Origin: DASSHC01 sp035693105
GTDB taxonomy: Bacteria; Chloroflexota; Chloroflexia; Thermomicrobiales; Thermomicrobiaceae
Length of the DNA stretch: 6,194 nucleotides
NCBI GenBank assembly: GCA_035693105.1
Contig: DASSHC010000281.1
Coordinates: 1-6,194 of the forward strand
Direction: 5' to 3'
Both the position numbers and the translations under genes were made by a program. A model generated the notes under the pieces. It made no database searches. It was not told the DNA's origin and worked only from the letters and a program-made list of their open reading frames with translations. Positions 1 to 5,320 of this stretch are shown here, one piece after another; position 1 is the stretch's first letter; each line of letters starts with the position of its first letter.

Positions 1-466
1 CGGAGGCCTCCCACGACGTGGCCAACTGGTTGACCACACGCATCTTGTCGTCGAGCCCCACCAGACCTTCGTAGATGCATTTGATCGTGCCTAGCGAAGC
101 GTTGGAGAAGGTGTCGTGCACGTCGAGCGAGTCGGGCTCCACGTTGAGCGCGATCAGGAAGGCCTTGTCGACGAACGGCGCCGAGGTTGGCATGGTCGAG
201 GGGTTGAGCGCCGGGGTGCCGATCGTCTGCGCGATAGGCTGTGGGGTACCGGCCATGGTAGCGGTCGCGCCGCCGCCGGCCGCCGTGGTCGGAGCACCCG
301 GCGCGCTGGTCGAGGTGTTCTTCGAGCTACCGCCGCAGGCGGCGATGATCATCGAGATCGAGGTCGCGCTGGCGCCGAGCGCGACCAGGCGCAGGAACTG
401 GCGCCGGTCGAGGCCGTGGCGCTGCCACTCCTCATAGAGCGCACCAAACCGATCTACGCGGTTCAT
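1..466 (-). CDS. ABC transporter substrate-binding lipoprotein, family 5 (DppA/OppA/NikA-like), partial
   Basis: Only the first 155 codons are visible; the gene continues past the left edge. Proteins of this family bind oligopeptides, dipeptides, nickel or similar solutes outside the membrane and deliver them to an ABC importer. Residues 1-20 form an unusual hydrophilic N-terminal stretch. They are followed by a twin-arginine-like motif RRQFLRL (21-27), a hydrophobic segment (28-43) and a lipobox IAAC with the lipidation Cys at 44. A Ser/Thr/Ala/Gly/Pro linker runs to about residue 98. The mature domain then starts with the family signature EPDSLDVH (about 110-117), YEGLVGLD, and LATSWE near the visible end. 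The start ATG has a strong AGGAGG (474-479, complement) seven bases upstream. No permease or ATPase gene is in view, so the substrate cannot be named. Family assignment is firm; Tat export is likely but inferred from the motif. Confidence 0.88.
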   Translation of the reverse strand, partial: MNRVDRFGALYEEWQRHGLDRRQFLRLVALGASATSISMIIAACGGSSKNTSTSAPGAPTTAAGGGATATMAGTPQPIAQTIGTPALNPSTMPTSAPFVDKAFLIALNVEPDSLDVHDTFSNASLGTIKCIYEGLVGLDDKMRVVNQLATSWEAS

Positions 467-517
467 CGTATCTCCTCCTACCACCTGAACCACCAGAACG
501 AGGGCATCTTGCGGACG

Positions 518-545
518 ATAATAGCACGCCTCCGCAATCAGACAA
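518..545 (-). promoter_or_regulatory. Probable sigma70-type promoter of the substrate-binding protein gene
   Basis: Reading the minus strand, TTGTCT (complement of 540-545) is followed by a 16-base spacer and TATTAT (complement of 518-523). The match is four of six at -35 and five of six at -10. Transcription would start near 511, giving a 5' leader of about 45 bases before the ATG at 466. Confidence 0.5.
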
Positions 546-573
546 CGCCGCCCGGCCAGATACGTTCAGCGTT

Positions 574-597
574 CCGGCGCGGGTAGCCACGCGCCGG
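574..597. repeat. Perfect 8-bp inverted repeat in the divergent intergenic region
   Basis: CCGGCGCG (574-581) and CGCGCCGG (590-597) are separated by eight bases. The repeat lies in the 269-base gap between the divergent substrate-binding protein gene and the ferritin-VIT1 gene, where operators would be expected. There is no T-run on either side, so it is not a convincing terminator. GC-rich sequence makes such palindromes easy to find by chance. I see no clear -35/-10 pair for the plus-strand gene in this gap. Confidence 0.3.
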
Positions 598-735
598 GCC
601 TACTTCGGCCACAATCGCCGGCGTGTCTAGCGCGCTGAGCAATCGATCGCCCGCATCTCTTTCCCCGGCGCGGCTTTTGCATGCCGGTCGCGTGGGCGCT
701 TTGCCCGGCGCCGCTGCTGGAACCGGAGACTCCGC

Positions 736-1866
736 ATGACACCGAGCGACATCGCACGCTACCAGGCGAATCTCCAGTCGGAGATCGACGGCGTGGCGCT
801 CTACCGGGCTCTCGCGAGCATGGAAGCGACGCCGGAGCTGGCCGCGGTCTACCGCACCATGGCGGACGACGAGGAGCGGCATGCGGCGCTCTGGCGCGAG
901 CGCCTGACGCAGCACGGCGGCGCGGCCGTTCCCGCGCTCGCGCCGTCCTGGCGCACGCGGGCGCTGATCCGGCTGGCGCGCTGGTTCGGCCCCGGCTTCA
1001 TCCTCCCTACTGTCGCGGCGCACGAGCGGCTGGACAGCCGGCGCTACCGCGTGCAAGAGGAGGCAGCCGCGGCGGGGCTGCCGGCCGAGGAGCGGGCGCA
1101 CGCGCGCCTCTTTCGCACGCTGAGTGCGCAAGCGCCGGCTGGGGTCGTCGGCAGCACGCTGGCTCGGATCGAGACGGGGCACCGCGGGGCCGGCGGCAAC
1201 GCGCTGCGGGCGGCGGTGCTGGGCGCCAACGACGGCCTGGTCTCGAACACCAGCCTGGTGATGGGCGTAGTCGGCGCCGAGCTGGCGGGGCGCGGCATCC
1301 TGGTCGCGGGCATCGCCGGCCTGCTGGCCGGGTCCTTCTCCATGGCGCTGGGTGAGTGGCTCTCGGTGCAGAGCGCACGAGAGCTATACGAGCGCCAGAT
1401 CGAGATCGAACGCCAGGAGCTGGAGACGTTTCCCGCTGAAGAGGAGCGGGAGCTGGCGCTGATCTATCGCGCCAAGGGGCTTCCCGCCGCGAGCGCGGAC
1501 GCGCTGGCGGCGCAGCTCATCCAGGATCCCGCGGCGGCGCTCGAAACGCTGGCGCGGGAAGAGCTGGGGATCGACCCGGACGAACTGGGCGGCTCGGCCT
1601 GGACGGCCGCCCTCGTCTCCTTCGTCCTCTTCTCGGTCGGCGCCATCATCCCGGTCGCGCCGTTTCTCGTCACCTCGGGCACCCCGGCGGTAATCGCCGC
1701 GATCGTCCTCAGCATCCTGGCGCTCTTCGTCATCGGGGCCGGCATCACCATCATCACGGGACGAGCCGTGCTCGCCTCCGGTCTGCGCCAGGTCGTCTTC
1801 GGCGTCCTCGCCGCCGCCATCACCTTCGGCATCGGACGGCTGATCGGGGTGGAGATCACGGGCTAA
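736..1866 (+). CDS. Ferritin-like/VIT1-CCC1 fusion membrane protein (MbfA-like iron or manganese transporter)
   Basis: This 376-aa protein has two parts. Residues 1-145 look like a rubrerythrin/ferritin-type four-helix domain: E16 in the first helix, E46-x-x-H49 in the second, E97 in the third and E119-x-x-H122 in the fourth are plausible di-iron ligands. From about 155 it is a VIT1/CCC1 membrane domain with LGANDGLVSN (162-171; D166 in the first membrane helix) and SMALGEWLSVQSARE (202-216). A Glu-rich cytoplasmic loop follows, with E225, E228, E236 and E239 spaced E-x2-E-x7-E-x2-E, then three C-terminal membrane helices (about 289-312, 316-342, 350-373). Bacterial MbfA proteins with this architecture export iron and protect against peroxide; VIT1 proteins move Fe2+ or Mn2+ out of the cytosol. 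GGAG at 725-728, seven bases upstream, supports the ATG. The metal and transport direction here are inferred. Its stop lies six bases from the convergent gene's stop. Confidence 0.9.
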   Translation: MTPSDIARYQANLQSEIDGVALYRALASMEATPELAAVYRTMADDEERHAALWRERLTQHGGAAVPALAPSWRTRALIRLARWFGPGFILPTVAAHERLDSRRYRVQEEAAAAGLPAEERAHARLFRTLSAQAPAGVVGSTLARIETGHRGAGGNALRAAVLGANDGLVSNTSLVMGVVGAELAGRGILVAGIAGLLAGSFSMALGEWLSVQSARELYERQIEIERQELETFPAEEERELALIYRAKGLPAASADALAAQLIQDPAAALETLAREELGIDPDELGGSAWTAALVSFVLFSVGAIIPVAPFLVTSGTPAVIAAIVLSILALFVIGAGITIITGRAVLASGLRQVVFGVLAAAITFGIGRLIGVEITG

Positions 1867-1872
1867 CAGGCA

Positions 1873-2292
1873 TCAGAGCCGCGGCCAACGCAGGGCGCCA
1901 TCGCGCAGGGCGAGGCCGATCGTCGCCACGGCGTAGCTGAAGATGAATGGCTGCAGGATCCGCGGCGCGACCCAGCCAAGCAGCAGCACCTCGACCACGA
2001 TCCAACCGAGCATGACGGCGCCCGCCGCCAGCGAGGCGGGCACGCCCCAGGCTCGACGCTGGAAGAGGCCAACGGCCGCCAACAAATAGCCGCCGCCGAC
2101 CGCCACGGCCAGGAGCAACCCTGGGACCAGGAAGCTCCCGAACGACGTGCCCGCCAGCACGTCAGGACTCAGCTGCAGCAGGTGTTCCGCCTGCCCGGCG
2201 ACGAGGATGAGGCCGCAGGTAACGGCGACGATTCCCATGCAGAGATCCAGCCCAAGCAGAAGCCGGTGGTGGGTGGTCGTGCGTGCGAGCAC
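1873..2292 (-). CDS. Four-helix integral membrane protein of unknown function
   Basis: A 139-aa hydrophobic protein, unrecognised beyond its topology. Four membrane segments are apparent at about residues 11-33, 53-77, 82-107 and 113-131, joined by short loops, with an Arg pair and Trp (RRAW, 79-82) at the second-third turn and a basic C-terminus. I chose the GTG at 2292 because GGAG (complement of 2299-2302) sits six bases upstream. Another in-frame GTG at 2319 would add nine residues but has no good ribosome site. The frame stays open further upstream (to about 2886), but that part lacks membrane-protein character and overlaps the next gene, so it is not taken as coding. It is the last of three small membrane protein genes on this strand, about 100 bases after the preceding one, so cotranscription is plausible. 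Compact four-helix proteins of this kind are common as uncharacterised proteins in high-GC bacteria. Confidence 0.75.
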   Translation of the reverse strand: MLARTTTHHRLLLGLDLCMGIVAVTCGLILVAGQAEHLLQLSPDVLAGTSFGSFLVPGLLLAVAVGGGYLLAAVGLFQRRAWGVPASLAAGAVMLGWIVVEVLLLGWVAPRILQPFIFSYAVATIGLALRDGALRWPRL

Positions 2293-2393
2293 GGCAGTCT
2301 CCGATTCTGAGTCGGGCACCCTATGGTCGTTGCATCCCCAACCGTCGCTCCCGCGCGAGCGTGGCATGCCAACCCACAGCGCCGTGGCGCGGC

Positions 2394-2594
2394 TTACGCC
2401 TGAGGCGGCTGTTTCGGGCGCCGGAAGAGTGTCGGGACGATAACGACGAACCAGGCCACCCCGCCGACGAGGATCGGCAACATTTGGGCGAACTGGTCGG
2501 TGCCCTGGAGGACGATCGCCGAGGCGAACAGGATGCCGACCCAGACGATCACCGCCCCGATGAGGTACGTCCGCAGTGCGCGTGCTTGGTCCAT
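2394..2594 (-). CDS. Small two-helix membrane protein, hypothetical
   Basis: A 66-aa protein with two strongly hydrophobic segments (about residues 10-29 and 38-57). A short polar loop (QGTDQFAQ, 30-37) separates them, and the C-terminal tail is basic and Pro-rich (FRRPKQPPQA). Both termini are predicted cytoplasmic from the positive charges. The ATG at 2594 is supported by AGGAAAGGA (complement of 2602-2610) with seven bases of spacing. An open frame continues upstream to 2783, but that part is Arg-rich, has no hydrophobic pattern and overlaps the neighbouring gene, so the short form is preferred. No function can be assigned from sequence. It lies between two other small membrane protein genes on the same strand. 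Confidence 0.72.
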   Translation of the reverse strand: MDQARALRTYLIGAVIVWVGILFASAIVLQGTDQFAQMLPILVGGVAWFVVIVPTLFRRPKQPPQA

Positions 2595-2641
2595 GATCGC
2601 GTCCTTTCCTGATCCGAGATGCGGCCGTGTGCCGCGACCCA

Positions 2642-3007
2642 TCACCAAGTGTGCCGCCTGGGGCACGACAGCGGAGCGACACGGGCCGCCCGGGCGCGAC
2701 AATGCCGTGACACCAGCCGCGCCAGTGCTCGCAAGGTGGTTCCGCGCGAGACGTGACACCCGGCCGCGGCCATCGCGGAACAACGTTGAGATACCGTCTT
2801 AGTTGAGCGAAGCTGTGGGGTTTGAGTCGGCCGAATGATGGGCGGTGATGGGATCTGCACTGCCTGAGCCGAGCCGCCGGAGCCATTCAAGGACACGCTC
2901 AAGAAGAAGAATGCGCCGACGCAGCCGATAACCAGCATCACCAGCAGCGCGGCCAGGGCCATGAAGAGTACTTGCGGCGCAGTCAACCCACGCCACCGGC
3001 GACCCAT
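2642..3007 (-). CDS. Small membrane-anchored protein with single N-terminal helix, hypothetical
   Basis: A 121-aa reading frame. After a basic start (MGRRWRG) it has one long hydrophobic helix (about residues 12-37), then a Gly/Ser stretch (40-46) and a Pro/Thr-rich segment (PSPPIIRPTQTPQ). This looks like an extracytoplasmic linker of an anchored protein. The remaining 50 residues are Arg/Cys/Ala-rich with no recognisable fold and may be read-through past an ancestral stop. The neighbouring frame stops at 2799, right after this linker, so a frameshift or a degraded C-terminus is possible. The ATG at 3007 has an AAAGGGGGG tract (complement of 3010-3018) just upstream. No family was recognised. 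The N-terminal half is convincing as coding; the C-terminal half is doubtful. Confidence 0.5.
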   Translation of the reverse strand: MGRRWRGLTAPQVLFMALAALLVMLVIGCVGAFFFLSVSLNGSGGSAQAVQIPSPPIIRPTQTPQLRSTKTVSQRCSAMAAAGCHVSRGTTLRALARLVSRHCRARAARVAPLSCPRRHTW

Positions 3008-3122
3008 CGCCCCCCTTTCGCGCGGCAGGATCACGCAATCTTCGCGCGGGACACGCCAGCGCTGGTTGGCATACGAGAACCTGCGCGCGACGTTGTGCTT
3101 GCCGGCTCGGCAGCCACTGTAG

Positions 3123-3204
3123 TGGGGGAAGCGGGACTCGAACCCGCACGCCTCGCGGCACATGATCCTAAGTCATGCTCGTCTGCCAGTTTCGACATTC
3201 CCCC
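3123..3204 (-). tRNA. trnL-UAG: tRNA-Leu, anticodon UAG
   Basis: Read on the minus strand, the 5' acceptor arm GGGGGAA (3204-3198) pairs with TTCCCCC (3130-3124) and is followed by discriminator A (3123). The anticodon stem CATGA/TCATG encloses the seven-base loop CTTAGGA, with anticodon TAG at 3170-3168. A long variable arm of the class II (Leu/Ser/Tyr) type precedes the T arm GCGGG-TTCGAGT-CCCGC. The A discriminator, the variable arm and the UAG anticodon together give leucine, reading CUA and CUG codons. The 3' CCA is not encoded; the bases after A are CTA, so it would be added by the CCA-adding enzyme. Total length is 82 bases. Confidence 0.96.
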
Positions 3205-3293
3205 GCGTGCGAACGGTCGCCGCTTCTTCCGCTCGCGATCGTACGGTGACAGCCGTGCACCGCATCGTGACCGAGCGTCGCGCTCGCGGGGAC

Positions 3294-3324
3294 ATTCTAC
3301 ACCACGCAAGCGGCCGCGCTGGAA
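3294..3324 (-). promoter_or_regulatory. Possible promoter for tRNA-Leu
   Basis: On the minus strand, TAGAAT (complement of 3294-3299) is a five-of-six -10 match. The best -35 is TTCCAG (complement of 3319-3324) with a long 19-base spacer, so the pair is weak. A start near 3287 would leave an 83-base leader to be trimmed by RNase P at 3204. Confidence 0.3.
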
Positions 3325-3377
3325 AACGTCACTGCCCGCCAGCGGCGCACATGACCCGAAGGTCCCTATTTTCAAAC

Positions 3378-3406
3378 TTGACACTGTCCGTTCAGGTCGC
3401 TACGGT
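3378..3406 (+). promoter_or_regulatory. Strong sigma70-type promoter
   Basis: A consensus -35 TTGACA (3378-3383), an ideal 17-base spacer and TACGGT (3401-3406; matches at the first, second and last positions). The start point should be near 3413. It faces the 81-aa gene at 3567 and is divergent from the tRNA. Confidence 0.6.
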
Positions 3407-3412
3407 ATCCGT

Positions 3413-3566
3413 GGGAGCGCCGTGGTCCGACTCGCCAGCGCGGCGCTCCCTACCGGACGATCGCGGCGTCGGGGCACGCTCATCGTCCAGTTTGCTCATC
3501 GCCTTCCGCATTCGCGCGCCACCCAGCCTAGTCCCGCGACGATTCCCGCCCGGAGAGGAGTCAAAG
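3413..3566 (+). promoter_or_regulatory. Structured 5' leader with two hairpins upstream of the 81-aa gene
   Basis: Between the predicted start point (about 3413) and the ATG at 3567 there are about 154 untranslated bases. Hairpin 1 pairs GGGAGCGCCG (3413-3422) with CGGCGCTCCC (3441-3450), a perfect 10 bp that can be extended by a U-G and a G-C pair. Hairpin 2 pairs GGACGAT (3455-3461) with ATCGTCC (3482-3488). The element ATCGTC (3482-3487) could instead pair with a second GACGAT at 3538-3543, ten bases before the ribosome site, so two folds compete. I do not recognise a known riboswitch class. It could also be an independent small RNA. The rest of this gene-free stretch (3205-3377) holds only the weak tRNA promoter candidate; I see nothing else in it. 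Confidence 0.4.
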
Positions 3567-3812
3567 ATGGGATGCGGACAGCGGCCTGAAGCGCGAGACC
3601 CGAAGTCGTGGGGGTTCCGCACACCATCGCGACCAGTCGATCAGCCGGACGTCGTCGTGGACGCCGTGTCCGGCGCGCAGATCATGCTGGCCGACGATCT
3701 GCCGGATGAGGCCTATGCCAGCCTCTTCGAGATCGAATTCGAAACCGCCCCCGAGGGCGTTTGCTTCTTCTACGACCTCGCCGAGAGCCGCTGGCGCCAC
3801 ACCGGCGAGTGA
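3567..3812 (+). CDS. Hypothetical protein, 81 aa, acidic
   Basis: No family is recognised. The first 24 residues are polar and basic (MGCGQRPEARDPKSWGFR, then Pro-rich); the remainder is acidic and probably folded. VVVDAVSG looks like a strand, the middle is LADDLPDEAYASLF, and the end has alternating hydrophobics (FEIEFETAPEGVCFFYDL) before WRHTGE. There is no membrane segment or signal peptide. The start is chosen from a strong GAGAGGAG (3553-3560) six bases before the ATG; the frame is open upstream to about 3162, but that part crosses the tRNA and the promoter and is not coding. It appears to be monocistronic: its own promoter lies at 3378-3406 and the next gene has a separate promoter at 3855. 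Cytoplasmic location is inferred from the lack of export signals. Confidence 0.68.
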   Translation: MGCGQRPEARDPKSWGFRTPSRPVDQPDVVVDAVSGAQIMLADDLPDEAYASLFEIEFETAPEGVCFFYDLAESRWRHTGE

Positions 3813-3854
3813 GCGCGCCCACCCGCTGAACCGATCCCCGCGCCAGCGCAGCGC

Positions 3855-3884
3855 TTGACAGACCACGCTCAAACCGGGTATGCT
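3855..3884 (+). promoter_or_regulatory. Strong sigma70-type promoter
   Basis: Consensus -35 TTGACA (3855-3860), an 18-base spacer and TATGCT (3879-3884, four of six). Transcription would start near 3891 and give a leader of about 160 bases before the ATG at 4050. In that leader GCTCC (4026-4030) can pair with GGAGC (4040-4044), which would partly cover the ribosome site GAGAGGAG (4036-4043); this is a modest 5-bp pairing. Confidence 0.65.
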
Positions 3885-4049
3885 AGCAGCGAGATGTATC
3901 GATCCACGATGTAGTGTGCGACACCCCCTACCACCAGCGCCGATTCCTCCGCGTCGCCGTCCTCGTTTCAGCGGTTTCGCGTCGAGCGATCAACATAGCC
4001 GCGCATTGAGTCGCACCCTCGCCGTGCTCCACGACGAGAGGAGCCGCAC

Positions 4050-4577
4050 ATGGCTACCACCCACCGCCGCAGCCCGCTGCACTTTGATCCCCGTCGCCTG
4101 CGCCTGGAGCGCAGTCGGCGCCGCTGGCCCCTCTCGCCGGAGGCGCGAGCGCGCGTGGCCGACGAGGAGCCCGATGGCGCTCTGATCGCCGTCGTCGCGC
4201 GTGACCTCACCCGGCGCGCCCATGTCGTCTGGCAGTTGGAGGCAGCCGGCTTTCGCACGCTCGCCGGACACGACCTGGTGCTGATGGCCGCGCGCTTCCG
4301 CGAGACACAACCGGATGTCGTGGTCCTCGGTGTCGAAACCCAGCGCGACCGGGCCAATCACCGCCTGGTCGAGCGTCTGCGGCACGACCCCGCCACCAGC
4401 CACATCCCGGTCCTCGTCGCGCCCACGGCTCAGGACAACGTCGCTACCCGGCATGGCCAAACGCTGGTCGCGACGATACAGGCGCTGCTCGCCACCCAGA
4501 CCGCGGCGCTGGCTGACGAATTCCCCGCCCCCGATCGCGGCAGATCGGCCGAAAATGTGACGCTTAACCCTCGCTAG
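4050..4577 (+). CDS. Degenerate response-regulator receiver-like protein (pseudo-receiver)
   Basis: A 175-aa soluble protein. Residues 1-40 are Arg-rich and probably disordered. From about 43 to 150 the pattern follows a CheY-like receiver: strand ALIAVVARD (44-52), helix, LEAAGFRTLAGHD (63-75), then RFRETQPDVVVLGVE (82-96), RLRHDPATSHIPVLVAPTA (109-127) and a final helix ending in LLA. A normal receiver has an Asp pair after strand 1, a phospho-accepting Asp after strand 3, and Thr/Ala-Lys after strands 4 and 5. Here the first position of the acidic pair is A50-R51 (D52 follows), the acceptor site is G94, and the Lys site is Q128 after T126-A127. Phosphorylation by a histidine kinase is therefore unlikely. 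No output domain follows; the C-terminal 25 residues are polar. GAGAGGAG six bases upstream supports the ATG. No kinase gene is nearby. It may act by protein binding, but its partner is unknown. Confidence 0.72.
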   Translation: MATTHRRSPLHFDPRRLRLERSRRRWPLSPEARARVADEEPDGALIAVVARDLTRRAHVVWQLEAAGFRTLAGHDLVLMAARFRETQPDVVVLGVETQRDRANHRLVERLRHDPATSHIPVLVAPTAQDNVATRHGQTLVATIQALLATQTAALADEFPAPDRGRSAENVTLNPR

Positions 4578-4612
4578 TGGCACGGATTGTGCCAATCACA
4601 TATCTCTGTGAT
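4578..4612. repeat. Two abutting short inverted repeats between genes
   Basis: TGGCAC (4578-4583) and GTGCCA (4589-4594) flank five bases. Directly adjoining, ATCACA (4595-4600) and TGTGAT (4607-4612) flank six bases. Both are perfect 6-bp dyads in the 65-base gap between the receiver-like gene and the 74-aa gene. They could be tandem operators or two small mRNA hairpins. The first dyad also fits the GG-N10-GC spacing of a sigma54 promoter (GG 4579-4580, GC 4591-4592). There is no good sigma70 -35/-10 pair here. Confidence 0.4.
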
Positions 4613-4642
4613 GCATCGTACTGGTGATGGGCAGGGATTGAG

Positions 4643-4867
4643 ATGAACGAACTGACTATCGTCGCCGAGAGCGCGGTCCACCCCGGCAGGAAGCTCTTAC
4701 AGGCTCGCGATGGGGCGGGCTACTTGCAGCTCGGCCACGACGCGACACCACTCCCCCTGTCGAGCGCGGACTTCAAGCGGCTGCGCGGCATGAGCCACTA
4801 CCGCAGGCAGCGCCCCGCGCGCGGCATGTCGTTCGCCCCGCGCGAGGAGTACGACCTCGCCGACTAA
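4643..4867 (+). CDS. Hypothetical protein, 74 aa
   Basis: Not recognised. The N-terminal two thirds read like alternating short strands (ELTIVAES, KLLQARDGAGYLQLG, ATPLPLS), then a helix SADFKRLRGM (41-50). A strongly basic stretch HYRRQRPARG (52-61) precedes an acidic end EEYDLAD. There is no signal peptide or membrane segment. The charge pattern would allow nucleic-acid binding, but nothing in the sequence proves it. AGGG (4633-4636), six bases before the ATG, is a moderate ribosome site. It follows the receiver-like gene by 65 bases on the same strand, and a strong terminator lies 19 bases after its stop. It is therefore either the last gene of that unit or separately transcribed from the dyad region. 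Confidence 0.65.
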   Translation: MNELTIVAESAVHPGRKLLQARDGAGYLQLGHDATPLPLSSADFKRLRGMSHYRRQRPARGMSFAPREEYDLAD

Positions 4868-4885
4868 CCCGGCGCGGCAGATAAC

Positions 4886-4913
4886 AAGCGGGCGCTCTTT
4901 CGAGCGCCCGCTT
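4886..4913. terminator. Bidirectional intrinsic terminator hairpin
   Basis: AAGCGGGCGCTC (4886-4897) and GAGCGCCCGCTT (4902-4913) form a perfect 12-bp stem with a TTTC tetraloop. On the plus strand T-containing sequence follows (TCGTTGCCTT); on the minus strand the stem is followed by GTTAT. It lies between the stop of the plus-strand 74-aa gene (4867) and the stop of the minus-strand Fe-S carrier gene (4937), so it can end both converging transcripts. The T-tracts are short and interrupted, as is common in GC-rich genomes. Confidence 0.85.
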
Positions 4914-4936
4914 TCGTTGCCTTGAAGATGCCGGCG

Positions 4937-5320
4937 CTAGTGGCCGCAGCCGCAGCCCTGCGCGGTGCCGCCGTTCTCGCCCGTGTCGAAGGAGTGGCCA
5001 CAGGCGCAGCTGGAGACGGCGTTCGGGTTGCGCACCGTGAAGCCGCCGCCCATCAGGCTGTTGATGTAGTCGATCTCGGCGCCCTCGACATACATGGCGC
5101 TGAACTGGTCCACCAGGATGCGCACGCCCTCCTGCTCGACGACGAAGTCTTCCTCGTCGGCTTCATCCTCCACCGACATACCGTAGGAGAGCCCCGAGCA
5201 GCCGCCGGGCGAGACGAAGACGCGCAACATCGCCGCCGGCGTCCCCTGCTCCTCCATGTAATCACGCAGTTCCTTCATCGCCTCGGACGTCAGGGAGATG
5301 ATTGGTGTAGTCGCCGTCAT
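4937..5320 (-). CDS. A-type iron-sulfur cluster carrier (IscA/ErpA/SufA family) with Cys-rich C-terminal tail
   Basis: A-type carriers receive Fe-S clusters from the scaffold and pass them to apoproteins in the cytosol. This 127-aa protein has the family's three cluster cysteines: C41 in SPGGCSGLSYGM, and C105 and C107 in SSCACGHSF, with 63 residues between the first two. Other signatures are VDQFSAMYVEGAEIDYI (70-86) and GGGFTVRNPNA (91-101). The family is usually about 105-120 residues. The excess is a C-terminal tail (108-127) ending in C123-G-C125-G-H127, which adds two cysteines and a His. The ATG at 5320 has GGAGGA (complement of 5329-5334) eight bases upstream. A longer start at 5383 lies inside the promoter and is rejected. 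I cannot separate IscA, ErpA and SufA by eye. No cysteine desulfurase or scaffold gene is in view. Confidence 0.93.
   Translation of the reverse strand: MTATTPIISLTSEAMKELRDYMEEQGTPAAMLRVFVSPGGCSGLSYGMSVEDEADEEDFVVEQEGVRILVDQFSAMYVEGAEIDYINSLMGGGFTVRNPNAVSSCACGHSFDTGENGGTAQGCGCGH

Noticed and set aside
75..586. Plus-strand frames of 120 and 156 codons
   Set aside because: They are antisense to the substrate-binding lipoprotein gene, whose Tat motif, lipobox and family motifs are clear.
538..1182. A 214-codon open frame on the minus strand, with further minus-strand frames at 1007-1378 and 1464-1859
   Set aside because: They lie antisense to the ferritin-VIT1 gene, have Arg/Pro/Ala-rich compositions typical of GC-rich shadow frames, and show no domain or ribosome site.
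2972..3589. A 205-codon plus-strand frame
   Set aside because: It crosses the tRNA-Leu gene, a strong promoter and the leader hairpins, and its product is Arg/Ser-rich without a fold.
3894..3914. A six-codon leader peptide (MYRSTM) just after the promoter at 3855-3884
   Set aside because: It begins within a few bases of the predicted transcript start with no ribosome site and no attenuator-like arrangement of codons.
3990..4595. A 201-codon minus-strand frame
   Set aside because: It is antisense to the receiver-like gene, which has a strong promoter, a good ribosome site and a recognisable fold pattern.
4595..4612. A CRP/FNR-type binding site in ATCACA-N6-TGTGAT
   Set aside because: The half-sites are in the opposite order to the CRP consensus TGTGA-N6-TCACA, so it is described only as a dyad.
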